Source: SG8-38 sp041576815
GTDB taxonomy: Bacteria; Myxococcota_A; Polyangia; Polyangiales; Houyiibacteriaceae
NCBI GenBank assembly: GCA_041576815.1
Contig: JBFGKE010000004.1
Coordinates: 62,001 to 126,000 of the forward strand
Reading direction: 5' to 3'
Length of the DNA: 64,000 nucleotides
Within the stretch, counting starts at the first letter, position 1; each line of letters starts with the position of its first letter. The position numbers were made by a program, and so were the translations under genes. The notes beneath the pieces were generated by a model. The model searched no databases. It saw only the letters and a list, made by a program, of their open reading frames with translations, and was not told the origin of the DNA. This document shows, piece by piece, positions 17,662 to 26,298 of the stretch.

Positions 17662-19099
17662 GCTCGATGTCGGTGCCGAGGATGGGCGCGTAGAGGGCGC
17701 GGTCGCGGCGCGACCACCAGCGGCCCGATTCATTCCGTTCCTCGAGGCTCGTCGGCTCGTAGCGGTAGATGATCGCGCGCATCTGCTTGGGCGGGGTCTC
17801 TTCGAACGGGTTTTCTTCTAGGAGCGCGAGAACGCTCGGCTCCCCCTCGAGCAGGCGCGTCATGAGGTTGCCGAGCCAGACGTTGCGGCGAAAGTCGCCG
17901 AGGGCGGCAAACCACATCTGCCAGTCGAGCCGGGGCATGTGCGGGGCGACCCAACCCGGGGCTCGGTCGAGGGGGCCCGGCTTGTAGCGGAAGACGTACG
18001 GGAGCCAGGTTTCACCATCCGCGGTTCCCTCGAGCTGAATCTCGGGGCGCTCCGTCGTCATCACCGAAAAGAGCCCGTAGTTGTTGAACGTGCTCAGTGG
18101 ATAGACCGGCCCGAGCCAGGCTGGAATCCGTTTTCCAAACGTGCCGCCCAGAAACACGGCGGCAGAGATCGCGATCGCGAGCGCTGGTGCGACGCCAAAC
18201 CACGTATTCCAAGGGGTCGGCTTGCGATCGCGGGCACGCTTCGCCGGCAGGAAGCGCTTCAACGACCGGTCGTCGAGCAGCGCGATGCACAGAGCGAGTG
18301 TCAACAGGTTGAAGAAGCCATAATTGCCCGTCGCGGCAATCACGAGCATGAGCCCGCCTATCGAGCCGGCAGCGGCGCGGCGTGCCCAGGATCGCGGTAT
18401 CCAAATCAGAAGCGGGGCACCAAACTCCACGATGAACATCAGCAAGCACGAGGCGGTGTGGAACCATGCTGGCAGCGCGTTGGCATACCAGCCGAGGACG
18501 GTAGGCAAAGGCTGCGTCCAGTAGTGATAGGTGAGCGCGCTGAGATCCGCCCAGGTGGGGTCACCGCTGGCGAGCTTCACGTATGCCGAGCGCCAGACCA
18601 GTCGAAACAGGAGCCACCAGAGGGCCCACCGCGCGACGGGGTGCGGGTCGGGGTGGCCACGGAGTCGGTCCCAACCGCGCCAGGGCACGAAAAAGAACGA
18701 CGTGAATGCGGCCTCGAGCAGCAGCGTGTCCCATTGAAACGACATGAACGGCCAGCCGACGCTCACGAACGAGAGATACGCGAACCAGCAGACCGCTAGC
18801 GCGATCCGAGGCACGAGCCCCGCCAAGAGCGCGACGGCTGCGATCGTCCCGGCGATCCAGACGGCGGCGATCGTCCAGTCGCTGCTGTTCCACCAAAGCG
18901 CGCTCGGATGCTGAAAGAACCCATGCCCTGCCCGCTTGGCTGACGTGACGAACATCGAGATCGGCATGACCCCGCTCGACCCAAACAGCCCCCGCGCCTG
19001 CACCCCAATTGAAACGAAGGCGATCAGGAGCACGAGGCCGAGCGTCCTGCCGAAGAGCCAGGACGAGACTACGAAAGTACGGTCATCCGCGGCCTTCAC
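17645..19099 (-). CDS. Lipase maturation factor family integral membrane protein
   Basis: 484 residues with many transmembrane segments in the first 330, including FGRTLGLVLLIAFVSIGVQ, WIAGTIAAVALLAGLV and LLWWLLFRLV-like helices. The signature FMSFQWDTLLLEAAF, then KLASGDPTWADLSALTYHYWTQPLPTVLGWY, is typical of the LMF1 family. In animals LMF1 acts in the ER to mature lipases; the role of bacterial members is not established. The soluble C-terminal domain (about 340-484) contains the LDWQMWFAAL segment conserved in the family. It overlaps the fadL-like gene end on the other strand. Confidence 0.88.
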   Translation of the reverse strand: MKAADDRTFVVSSWLFGRTLGLVLLIAFVSIGVQARGLFGSSGVMPISMFVTSAKRAGHGFFQHPSALWWNSSDWTIAAVWIAGTIAAVALLAGLVPRIALAVCWFAYLSFVSVGWPFMSFQWDTLLLEAAFTSFFFVPWRGWDRLRGHPDPHPVARWALWWLLFRLVWRSAYVKLASGDPTWADLSALTYHYWTQPLPTVLGWYANALPAWFHTASCLLMFIVEFGAPLLIWIPRSWARRAAAGSIGGLMLVIAATGNYGFFNLLTLALCIALLDDRSLKRFLPAKRARDRKPTPWNTWFGVAPALAIAISAAVFLGGTFGKRIPAWLGPVYPLSTFNNYGLFSVMTTERPEIQLEGTADGETWLPYVFRYKPGPLDRAPGWVAPHMPRLDWQMWFAALGDFRRNVWLGNLMTRLLEGEPSVLALLEENPFEETPPKQMRAIIYRYEPTSLEERNESGRWWSRRDRALYAPILGTDIEPSTEE

Positions 19100-19147
19100 A
19101 GGCGGCTCCTTATCACAGCGACAGGGACCGTGTCAGTGCGAGCGTGC

Positions 19148-20011
19148 CTACTCCCACGCGGCTCTGTTTCGCTCGACGAACTCGGAGAGGCTCGTGGCGG
19201 GCCTCTCGATGATCCGCGCGAGCGCAGGGTCGACGGTGGCTTCGCCTCCGGCTCTGGCGTGCGCGAACACTGCAAGCGCGGCCTCCACCAACCAGTCGGG
19301 CATCTTCGTCTTGCGCATCATCTCCTCGGCCTGCGTCGGCGCGACGTCGATATACGTGATCGGGCGGCCGATCGTGCGTGTGATCTCGGCGGCCACGCCC
19401 TTCGGACCGTACGCGCGTCCCCCGGTCAGCACGTAGGTTTGGCCGGCGTGCTCGTCTGGATGCATCAGACAGTTTGCAGCCGCCTCGCCGACATCCATCG
19501 CATCGACATAGGGGATCAAGCCGTCACCTTGAGGAAGGGCGATCGCAGACATGCTTCGAATCGTCGCCGCTTGATGCACGACGAAGTTTTGGAAGAAGGA
19601 GCATGGACGCAGGATGGTCCACGTAGCGCCCGACGCCCGCACCGCGTCGTCGATTTCTCGATGCCAGGCTCTGAGCGCCGACTGCTGGTCCCATCCGGCC
19701 GAGCGTGAAGAGAGTCGAACGACGTGTCGAACGCCGCCTTGCAGTGCCGCCTCGAGCAAACGCGCGGACAGGGCGACCTGATCGTCGATCAGCGGTGTCA
19801 TGAAGAAGAGCGCATCGCAGTCGGCAAACGGCGCGTGCGCAATCGTGCCAGCGGCGTAGTCGAGATGTACGACGTCACGTGCGTCCGGCAAAACGTCCGC
19901 CACCTTGCTCGGCGTCCGCGCACCAACCCGCACGTCAGCACCGCGCTCCACGAGCGCACGGCTCACCTCTCGACCGACGGTGCCGGTCGCTCCCGTCACG
20001 AAAGCTCTCAC
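19148..20011 (-). CDS. NmrA-like/atypical SDR NAD(P)-binding protein
   Basis: 287 residues, GTG start. N-terminal Rossmann motif FVTGATGTVGREVSRAL (GxxGxxG), then ILRPCSFFQNF and YVDAMDVGEAAANCL, typical of NmrA/QorB-type atypical SDRs that often lack the catalytic YxxxK. It may be a redox sensor or quinone reductase. The start overlaps the stop of the CBS gene (TAGTG), so translation is probably coupled to it. Confidence 0.85.
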   Translation of the reverse strand: MRAFVTGATGTVGREVSRALVERGADVRVGARTPSKVADVLPDARDVVHLDYAAGTIAHAPFADCDALFFMTPLIDDQVALSARLLEAALQGGVRHVVRLSSRSAGWDQQSALRAWHREIDDAVRASGATWTILRPCSFFQNFVVHQAATIRSMSAIALPQGDGLIPYVDAMDVGEAAANCLMHPDEHAGQTYVLTGGRAYGPKGVAAEITRTIGRPITYIDVAPTQAEEMMRKTKMPDWLVEAALAVFAHARAGGEATVDPALARIIERPATSLSEFVERNRAAWE

Positions 20012-20514
20012 TAGTCGGATACGCCGAGATCATCGCCGATCCGCGGCGGACCGGCACGATCCCAGCAATCCACGCAAAACGCGACCCACTCGCAGCCCGG
20101 CACCGGTTGCACGTGAAGATGCGTCCCGCATGCCGCGCAGAAGAAAAGCCCCTCTTCCTCACCGGCGCGAAAGCCCGCTCGAAGCAGATCGCCCCGGGTC
20201 GCAATGCCCCAGCCGGCATCCCCGCCTCGTACGATTAGCGCCCCAACGCCGTGGCTGCACATGGCCTTGCTGGCTCGCTCCGCGGTTTCATAGGCTCCGA
20301 TCGTGACGGGCCGCGTCATGTAGAAGCTCACGGGCTGCCGGGGCGACGCGTCGGCCAGATCGCATCGCACGCAGACCACCCCCACGGGCGCGCGACCTTC
20401 CGTCACCACCAAATGATGAACGCCCGAGGTCGACGCGAGCCGGATCGCATCAGACACCAGCCTGTCTGGGGCGATCGTCACCGGCCTGTTACTCATGACG
20501 TCAGCAACACGCAT
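20011..20514 (-). CDS. CBS-domain protein with C-terminal zinc ribbon
   Basis: 167 residues from the ATG at 20514, preceded by GGGGGACCT. A CBS pair spans about residues 1-118 (VADVMSNRPVTIAPDRLVSDA and VSFYMTRPVTIGAYETAERA). These domains bind adenine nucleotides. A C-terminal extension holds FCAACG and FCVDCW, two CxxC pairs likely to bind zinc. No catalytic domain is present, so it is probably a nucleotide-sensing regulator. First gene of a two-gene unit with the NmrA-like gene. Confidence 0.82.
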   Translation of the reverse strand: MRVADVMSNRPVTIAPDRLVSDAIRLASTSGVHHLVVTEGRAPVGVVCVRCDLADASPRQPVSFYMTRPVTIGAYETAERASKAMCSHGVGALIVRGGDAGWGIATRGDLLRAGFRAGEEEGLFFCAACGTHLHVQPVPGCEWVAFCVDCWDRAGPPRIGDDLGVSD

Positions 20515-20617
20515 AGGTCCCCCGAGAAACCTCAGTAGCGGCGGGTTCAGGCCAAGAATGTGAGGCAAAGGTACCACATTTCGGGCGTTTTCCTAGCTCC
20601 CAAGGAATGGACGTAGA

Positions 20618-20644
20618 ACTCTGAAACGACGTCGGATTCAGAGT
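20618..20644. promoter_or_regulatory. Inverted repeat, operator candidate upstream of MFS gene
   Basis: Perfect 8-base arms ACTCTGAA (20618-20625) and TTCAGAGT (20637-20644) around an 11-base centre, ending 17 bases before the MFS start codon and in the divergent intergenic region with the CBS gene. Geometry fits a dimeric regulator; an RNA hairpin is the alternative. No adjacent regulator gene is present. Confidence 0.5.
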
Positions 20645-20661
20645 GCTAAAGACTCGCTCCC

Positions 20662-21825
20662 ATGGAGCCAACGCCTCCGACGACGTCGGAACCGAGCCAG
20701 CGCCTGCTGACGTCAGAGTTCCGACTGCTCCTCGCATCGGTATCCCTGTTTGGATTTGCCTGGTCGTTCTATCTCATCTTGCCGAAGTTCTTTGCGGCAG
20801 AGCTCGGCATGGACGCCGCCGCGATCGGCCGCGCTGTCGCCATCGAAGGATTCGCCGCGGTGGCTGCGACCCCGGTCGTCGGGTGGCTGGTCGATCGGTA
20901 CGGCCGGCGGCCTTGGTTGATCGCCGGCAACCTGATGCTCACCCTCACGGGCGCGATCTTCCTCTATGTCGATCGCGACGGACCCTTGCTCTACCTCGCG
21001 CAGACCTGCTGGGGCATCGGGATGGTCATGGGCTTCAATGCCGCGGGGACGATGGCTGCCGACATTTCTCCTGGCGATCGAATGGCGCAGGCGCTTGGTT
21101 TCTTCGGCGCGGCCAACCTCGGCATGAATGCGGTTTCGCCGACGATCGGCGAGATGCTTTCGGGGTCGGTGGGATGGAGATACGTATTCATCGCAAGTGC
21201 GACCGCCGGTTTGTTGGCCAGCCTCTTAGCGTCTCGCGTGAAAGAGCCCGCTCGCCATCCGCCGGTCGAGCGCGATTCGCGGCGTCCGATCTTCGGCGGC
21301 TCTCTCCTGCGCGTGTATGGCGCCACGTTTGCCATGACCGCGGCGTTCACCGCGTTGTTCACTCTTCACCAGCCCTTCGCGCTCGAGCGCGGGGTGACAG
21401 AGGTCAAAGGCTTCTTCATCGGCTTCGCGCTGGTCGCGCTGACGGTGCGACTCGGCGGCGGACATCTGATCGACCGCTCCGGGGTGCTTCGATCCTCGGT
21501 CATCGCTTTGATCCTGTACTCGGCGGTGCCACCGCTACTCGGCTACCTCGGCCCCAACCACCTGTTCGTCATCGGTGCGACGATGGGGCTCGGGCACGGC
21601 ATCGCGTATCCCGCGGTCACCGCGCTCGGCATCGCGCGGGCCGACGCCGCCTCACGCGGGATGGTCGTGTCGATCGTACACGGCGCGTTCAACGGGGGAC
21701 ACGCATTTTTTGCGTATGTGCTCGGTCTGCTTGCAGCAACATGGAGCTATGACGTAGCTTTTTGGACTGCGGGCGCCGTCACGCTCGGCGGCGCGGCGGT
21801 CCTCGGGCTTCGTCGACGACCCTGA
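20662..21825 (+). CDS. Major facilitator superfamily transporter
   Basis: 387 residues with about 12 hydrophobic helices. The loop 2-3 motif GWLVDRYGRRPW (MFS motif A, GxxxDRxGRR) is clear, and the second half has a related HLIDRSGVLRSS. No extra domains. Substrate unknown; the layout suits drug or metabolite export. It is preceded by a palindromic operator candidate, suggesting inducible expression. Confidence 0.88.
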   Translation: MEPTPPTTSEPSQRLLTSEFRLLLASVSLFGFAWSFYLILPKFFAAELGMDAAAIGRAVAIEGFAAVAATPVVGWLVDRYGRRPWLIAGNLMLTLTGAIFLYVDRDGPLLYLAQTCWGIGMVMGFNAAGTMAADISPGDRMAQALGFFGAANLGMNAVSPTIGEMLSGSVGWRYVFIASATAGLLASLLASRVKEPARHPPVERDSRRPIFGGSLLRVYGATFAMTAAFTALFTLHQPFALERGVTEVKGFFIGFALVALTVRLGGGHLIDRSGVLRSSVIALILYSAVPPLLGYLGPNHLFVIGATMGLGHGIAYPAVTALGIARADAASRGMVVSIVHGAFNGGHAFFAYVLGLLAATWSYDVAFWTAGAVTLGGAAVLGLRRRP

Positions 21826-21886
21826 GCGCCGAGAACGACGACACCCCACCCCCGCATTCTGGTACGGTCGATGCAGGTAGTTGAAC

Positions 21887-22252
21887 ATGTCTGCAAAGGG
21901 TGACGAGCGGCGCGTGCTCGACTCGACGAAGCTCACGCGCCTCCTGAAAACCGAGAGTGAGCTCGAGGCCATGCTGGAGGCGACGCGGCGAGAAGCAAAA
22001 GGGCTCGTCGAGGAGGCGAAACGAGAGGCCGAACGCAAAGCGCGCGACTTCGAGAAGCAGCTCGAGCGGGAAGACGTCGAGGCCCGCGCCCGAATCGCCA
22101 AAGAGCGCGACCGCACCATCGCGCAGATCAGGAGCGATGCAAGAAGTCACGCCGAGACGCTGGACTCCCTCGACGCGGCGCGCATCGATGCGCTCGCGCA
22201 AGACATTCTAGACCTCCTGTTCGGCGAGCCCGGCCCGAGAGGTGCTCCGTGA
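21887..22252 (+). CDS. V/A-type ATPase peripheral stalk subunit G (H)
   Basis: 121 residues from the ATG at 21887 (a TTG 6 bases upstream is less likely). Nearly the whole chain is a charged coiled coil, for example ELEAMLEATRREAKGLVEEA, without membrane segments. Length, composition and position directly before subunit I match the G/H subunit, which pairs with E to form the peripheral stalk. Its stop overlaps the GTG of the I gene. First gene of the nine-gene ATPase operon. Confidence 0.78.
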   Translation: MSAKGDERRVLDSTKLTRLLKTESELEAMLEATRREAKGLVEEAKREAERKARDFEKQLEREDVEARARIAKERDRTIAQIRSDARSHAETLDSLDAARIDALAQDILDLLFGEPGPRGAP

Positions 22253-24141
22253 TTTTGGAGATGTCGAGAATCCGAATGCTCGGCCCGCGGGCGCAGCTTC
22301 AGCCGGTCCTCGCACGGATCCAGGATCTCGGCCTCGTGCAGCTCGATGAACCCGCTGAGAGCGAAGCCAGCAGCCCTCTCGGACTGACCCCCGAACAGCA
22401 GCGCCACCTCCGAAGCGTTCGCCGGGTCGCAGAGGACGTCGACACCGCCATCGACCTCCTCGGAAAAGCGCCGTCGTCGCACCGGGCCATCGAAGACCTC
22501 ACGATCGCCCGCGCGGCCCTGGTTGCCGGGCGAACCCGGCGCGAGCTCGAGGAGCTGGCCGAACGACGCCAGGGCCTCGAGGAGGAGCAAGCGCTGATCC
22601 TGAAGTTCCGGCCCTTCTTCTCGACGTTCCGCGAGATCGGCCGCTCCGGCTTGGACCTCGATGGAATTCGCATCTTCTACCTCGTGCTGCGAGACGACGA
22701 CGGGCAGCAGCTTCGGCAGATGCGGGTGGCGCTTCGGGACGCTTTGGGGGACGGTTTCGAGCTGCTCAGTCAGCCCTCGGACTCCGAGGAGTCCGCGATG
22801 CTGCTCGCCGTCCCAGCCCACAAGGCCGACGACGCCGAGCAACTGCTGAGCGAGGCCGGGGTGCAAGCCCTCTCGCTCCCCGATCAGTTCGAGCAGGAAA
22901 GCGTGGGCGCGACCATCCAACGGATGCAGGAGCGGCTCGACGAGCTCCCCGAAGCGCTTGCGGAGCTGGAGCGGGAGCGCTCTCGAATCGCGCGAGAGCG
23001 CGGGCGGGACCTCGCCCGGATCCAAGCGAGCGTCCGCGACCATCTCGCGAGAATCGAGGCCATGGAACGGGCCGTCGTGACTCCTCGGGCCTTCGTGTTG
23101 GAGGGCTGGATCCCGAGCGCTGCGCGGCCCGACCTGGAGCGCCGTCTCGAAAAATCGTTCGGAGACCTCGTCGAGATTGAGACTGTCTCTTCGGAGGAAT
23201 GGTCGGGCGACACGGTCCCGGTCGTGCTGAAGAACCCTCGTTTGTTTCGTCCCTTCGAGGCGATCACGACGATGATGCCCCTGCCGAAGTATGGGACCGT
23301 CGATCCCACACCCTTCGTGGCGGTGTTCTTTCCGATGTTCTTCGGCATCGTTCTCGGTGACATCGGCTACGGGTTCCTGCTCGGCTTGCTTTCGCTCACG
23401 CTCCGATTCCGCTCCCGGGCAAACACGAGCCTGCGTGCGATCTCGGAGATCGGTCTCGCCTGCTCCCTCTTCACCATCATTTTCGGCTTTCTATACGGCG
23501 AGCTGTTTGGCGACCTAGGCCATCGGATTGGCCTACATCCGATCATCTTCAATCGGGAAGAAGCGTTTTTTCCGTTCTTGGCGCTGGCGATCACCCTCGG
23601 GCTCGTCCACATCGTCATCGGACTGCTGCTTGGTGCCGCGAAGCTATTCCGTGGGAATAAGCGCCGAGCGATCGGAAAGGGCATGGCCGCATTGATGGTC
23701 GTCCTCATCGCGCTCGCTTTGACGGCAGCGTCCGGCATGCTGCCCGCGCGTTTCTTCACGCCATTGATCATCACCGTATTGGCCGCGCTGCCGATCTTGA
23801 TCGTTGCGGAGGGTGTTCTTGCCCCGATCGAGCTCGTCTCGACGCTTGGCAACGTGCTTTCGTATGCACGCATCATGGCGGTCGGGACCGCATCCGTGAT
23901 GATGGCGGTCGTGGCGAACCGCATGGCCGGTGCGTTCGGCGCGGTCGCAGTCGGCATCTTATTTGCCCTCGTATTTCACCTGATCAACTTCGTTCTCGGG
24001 GTTTTCAGCCCGACAATTCACATGCTCCGCCTTCACTACGTCGAGTTTTTCGGGAAGTTTTACAGCCCGGGCGGCGCCAAATACCGGCCTTTTCGCCACT
24101 GGTCCTCACGCGAAAGCGTCTCTGATGAAAGGATGAACTGA
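22249..24141 (+). CDS. V/A-type ATPase membrane subunit I (a-subunit)
   Basis: 630 residues, GTG start overlapping the previous stop. The N-terminal half (about 1-330) is the soluble coiled-coil arm that contacts the peripheral stalks. The C-terminal half has about 8 membrane helices, starting at FVAVFFPMFFGIVLGDIGYG, a signature of the family. The helix SYARIMAVGTASVMM carries the Arg expected to face the rotor ring. With K it forms the ion half-channels of V0. It is followed by subunit K with 1 base between. Confidence 0.92.
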   Translation: MILEMSRIRMLGPRAQLQPVLARIQDLGLVQLDEPAESEASSPLGLTPEQQRHLRSVRRVAEDVDTAIDLLGKAPSSHRAIEDLTIARAALVAGRTRRELEELAERRQGLEEEQALILKFRPFFSTFREIGRSGLDLDGIRIFYLVLRDDDGQQLRQMRVALRDALGDGFELLSQPSDSEESAMLLAVPAHKADDAEQLLSEAGVQALSLPDQFEQESVGATIQRMQERLDELPEALAELERERSRIARERGRDLARIQASVRDHLARIEAMERAVVTPRAFVLEGWIPSAARPDLERRLEKSFGDLVEIETVSSEEWSGDTVPVVLKNPRLFRPFEAITTMMPLPKYGTVDPTPFVAVFFPMFFGIVLGDIGYGFLLGLLSLTLRFRSRANTSLRAISEIGLACSLFTIIFGFLYGELFGDLGHRIGLHPIIFNREEAFFPFLALAITLGLVHIVIGLLLGAAKLFRGNKRRAIGKGMAALMVVLIALALTAASGMLPARFFTPLIITVLAALPILIVAEGVLAPIELVSTLGNVLSYARIMAVGTASVMMAVVANRMAGAFGAVAVGILFALVFHLINFVLGVFSPTIHMLRLHYVEFFGKFYSPGGAKYRPFRHWSSRESVSDERMN

Positions 24142-24142
24142 T

Positions 24143-24370
24143 ATGGACACGGAACTCGTTGGGCTCTACCTCAGCGCTGCGTTGGCGGTCGGAATACCGG
24201 CGATTGCAACGGGCTGGGCGCAGTCGCGCATCGGCCCGGCAGCCGCGGCAACGCTCGCCGAAAAGCCGGAGCTGACTGTCACGGTCGTGCTCCTCATCGC
24301 GATCCCGGAAACTGTGGCGATCCTGGGTTTTGTCATCGCAGTCCTGATACTGCTTCAGGGCGGAGGCTGA
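24143..24370 (+). CDS. V/A-type ATPase rotor subunit K (c-subunit)
   Basis: 75 residues forming a single two-helix hairpin (about 5-30 and 44-71), the short form seen in Thermus and F-type rings rather than the four-helix enterococcal form. The ion-binding carboxylate is E56 in IAIPETVAILGF. A Gln (Q27) lies in helix 1 and a Thr (T57) directly follows the Glu; both are positions that matter for sodium in some rings. Ion specificity is not settled by sequence alone. Confidence 0.92.
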   Translation: MDTELVGLYLSAALAVGIPAIATGWAQSRIGPAAAATLAEKPELTVTVVLLIAIPETVAILGFVIAVLILLQGGG

Positions 24371-24375
24371 GATCG

Positions 24376-24954
24376 GTGTCGGGTGGCGATCTCGACGGGG
24401 AGCTGCGTGCGACTGCAAAGCGAACGGCAGAAGCCATCCTTCGTGAAGCGCGCGCTACCGCGGAGCAGCTCGCCGCGGACGCGAACCGGTCGATCGGTGA
24501 CAGGCGCGAACGCGTGCTCAAGGCGAAGGAGGCCGAATACGCTGCCCAAGCACGCCGAGCGATCGCCGTCGAGAAGCACGCGGCAATGGAAGCCGAGCTT
24601 CTGGCTCAGACCCGACTGGTCGAACGCGTGCTCGAGCGCGTGAGAGCGCGCCTTCCGGAAATCGCTCGAAGCGACGCGTACCGATCGACGCTGGCAGGCG
24701 AGCTCCACCGGGCCCTGGAGTTCGTCGAGGGTGACGACATCGTGGTGCGCTGTGCCGACGAGCTTGCGGGACCCGTGCGCGAGGCGCTTCGCGACCACCC
24801 GAAGATCGGCGTGGAGCCCGAAGCGGTGGGGCCGGGCTTCGTCGTCGCCGGGAGCGGAGGCTCGGTCCTCATCGATGGTCGCCTCGAAACGCGAGTGGAC
24901 CGCTTGACGCCGACGTTGGCGATCGAAATCCACTCTCGGCTCGGAGGCGGGTAG
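24376..24954 (+). CDS. V/A-type ATPase peripheral stalk subunit E
   Basis: 192 residues, GTG start. A long charged N-terminal helix (about 1-105, rich in Ala, Arg and Glu) precedes a small globular C-terminal domain with VGPGFVVAGSGGSVLIDGRLETRVDR, matching the E-subunit head that binds the catalytic hexamer (GG-x-x-x-x-D-x-R-pattern). It follows subunit K by 5 bases. Confidence 0.9.
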   Translation: MSGGDLDGELRATAKRTAEAILREARATAEQLAADANRSIGDRRERVLKAKEAEYAAQARRAIAVEKHAAMEAELLAQTRLVERVLERVRARLPEIARSDAYRSTLAGELHRALEFVEGDDIVVRCADELAGPVREALRDHPKIGVEPEAVGPGFVVAGSGGSVLIDGRLETRVDRLTPTLAIEIHSRLGGG

Positions 24955-24958
24955 CGTT

Positions 24959-25972
24959 TTGCAGTACTTGGGCGACATCAATGCACGGGCGAGAGGCCTC
25001 CGAACCCGGCTGCTTCCGATGCGGGAGCTCGAGCGGTTGGCGAGGGCAAGCGATCTCCATGCGCTTCAACGAGAGCTGAGTGGGCTCGGCTACCTGATCA
25101 CCGACGCCGCAGCGACGCCGAGTGCGATGGAGAAGGCGGTCCGTAGGCGCGCCGCGAATCAGATGAGGCTTCTGCATCGGTGGTGCGGAGAGCATCGCCG
25201 CCCTACCTTGGCGGTCGTTTTCGAGGATGAAGACCGTCGCTCGATTCAAGCGATTCTGCGAGGCGCCGAACGCGGGACAGGCTCGGAAGCACGGCTTTGG
25301 GGATTGGTGCCGACGATCGCCCTTCCCGAACGCGCCCTCCAGTCTCTGGCGAGCCAGCCGACGACGGCAGACGTCGTACGGCTTCTGGTGCTGTGGCAGC
25401 ATCCGCTTGGAAGCCCCCTCGTAGGGGCCGCGAGCGGCCCGCATCCCTCCCTGTTTGAAATCGAGATCGCGCTCCAGCGGGCGTTTGCAAAAAGAGCCTC
25501 TAAGCTCGCACGTCACGGCGGTGAGCAACTGGTGGGCTACGTCCAGCAGCTCATCGACGTGATGAACGCGTGGTCTGCGTTGCTCCATTTCGTGGAGCGA
25601 GATCCTGCACTCGTCGATCGAACGTACATCGAAGGCGGGAGGCGGCTCGACCGGGACTTTTTTCGAACGCTGATGAGCCTCGACACGTGGTCAGAGGTCC
25701 GGGCGCGTCTCGCCTGGGAGCTTCGCGGATCGGATCTCGCCCAAGTGTTTCGATCTGAAACCGACGAGCTTGCCGAGCTGGAAACGGCGTTGCTACGCGT
25801 GGAGATCAGCCAACAAAGGAAAGCGTTTCGCGCCGATCCGAACGGACCCGCGCCAATTCTCGGCTTCGCGCTCGAGCTCCGCGCGGAGGTTCGCAACGTG
25901 ACTGGAATCATCTGGGGAGTCGCGCTGCGGGCACCAGCGGCGCTCATCGAGGCGAGCATGGTGGTCGCATGA
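24959..25972 (+). CDS. V/A-type ATPase subunit C (AC39/d-type)
   Basis: 337 residues, TTG start. All-helical protein opening with YLGDINARARGLRTRLLP, as in V/A C/d subunits that sit on the rotor ring and link it to the central stalk. Conservation in this family is low and assignment rests on that start, the size and the exact operon position between E and F. The end overlaps the F gene by 4 bases. Confidence 0.87.
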   Translation: MQYLGDINARARGLRTRLLPMRELERLARASDLHALQRELSGLGYLITDAAATPSAMEKAVRRRAANQMRLLHRWCGEHRRPTLAVVFEDEDRRSIQAILRGAERGTGSEARLWGLVPTIALPERALQSLASQPTTADVVRLLVLWQHPLGSPLVGAASGPHPSLFEIEIALQRAFAKRASKLARHGGEQLVGYVQQLIDVMNAWSALLHFVERDPALVDRTYIEGGRRLDRDFFRTLMSLDTWSEVRARLAWELRGSDLAQVFRSETDELAELETALLRVEISQQRKAFRADPNGPAPILGFALELRAEVRNVTGIIWGVALRAPAALIEASMVVA

Positions 25973-26298
25973 GCGCGAAGGAGCTCGTCGTGATCGCCAG
26001 CCCCGGGTCGAGTGTCGGGTTCGAGCTTGCCGGTGTCCCGGCGCTCCAGGCGACGGACGCGACCGAAGCCGCCAGGCACCTCGATCGGTTGATCGACGAC
26101 CCGAATGCAGGCGTCATCATGATCGAGGACGGGCTCTACGGGGCGCTTGCCGAGGAGGTGAGGCGTAGCCTCGAGCGATCCGCTCTGCCGGTCGTGATTC
26201 CAATTCCGGGGCCCGACTGGACCGAAGAGTCCACCGCTCACGAGTATATCGTCGACATTCTTCGGCGCGCCATCGGCTATCGGGTGAGGCTTCAATGA
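25969..26298 (+). CDS. V/A-type ATPase central stalk subunit F
   Basis: 109 residues. Small Rossmann-like alpha/beta protein. It starts ELVVIASPGSSVGFELAGV, includes VIMIEDGLYG and ends with VPIPGP-type and helical segments. It binds the D subunit in the central shaft and regulates ATP hydrolysis. ATGA overlaps occur at both ends (with C and A). Confidence 0.9.
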   Translation: MSAKELVVIASPGSSVGFELAGVPALQATDATEAARHLDRLIDDPNAGVIMIEDGLYGALAEEVRRSLERSALPVVIPIPGPDWTEESTAHEYIVDILRRAIGYRVRLQ

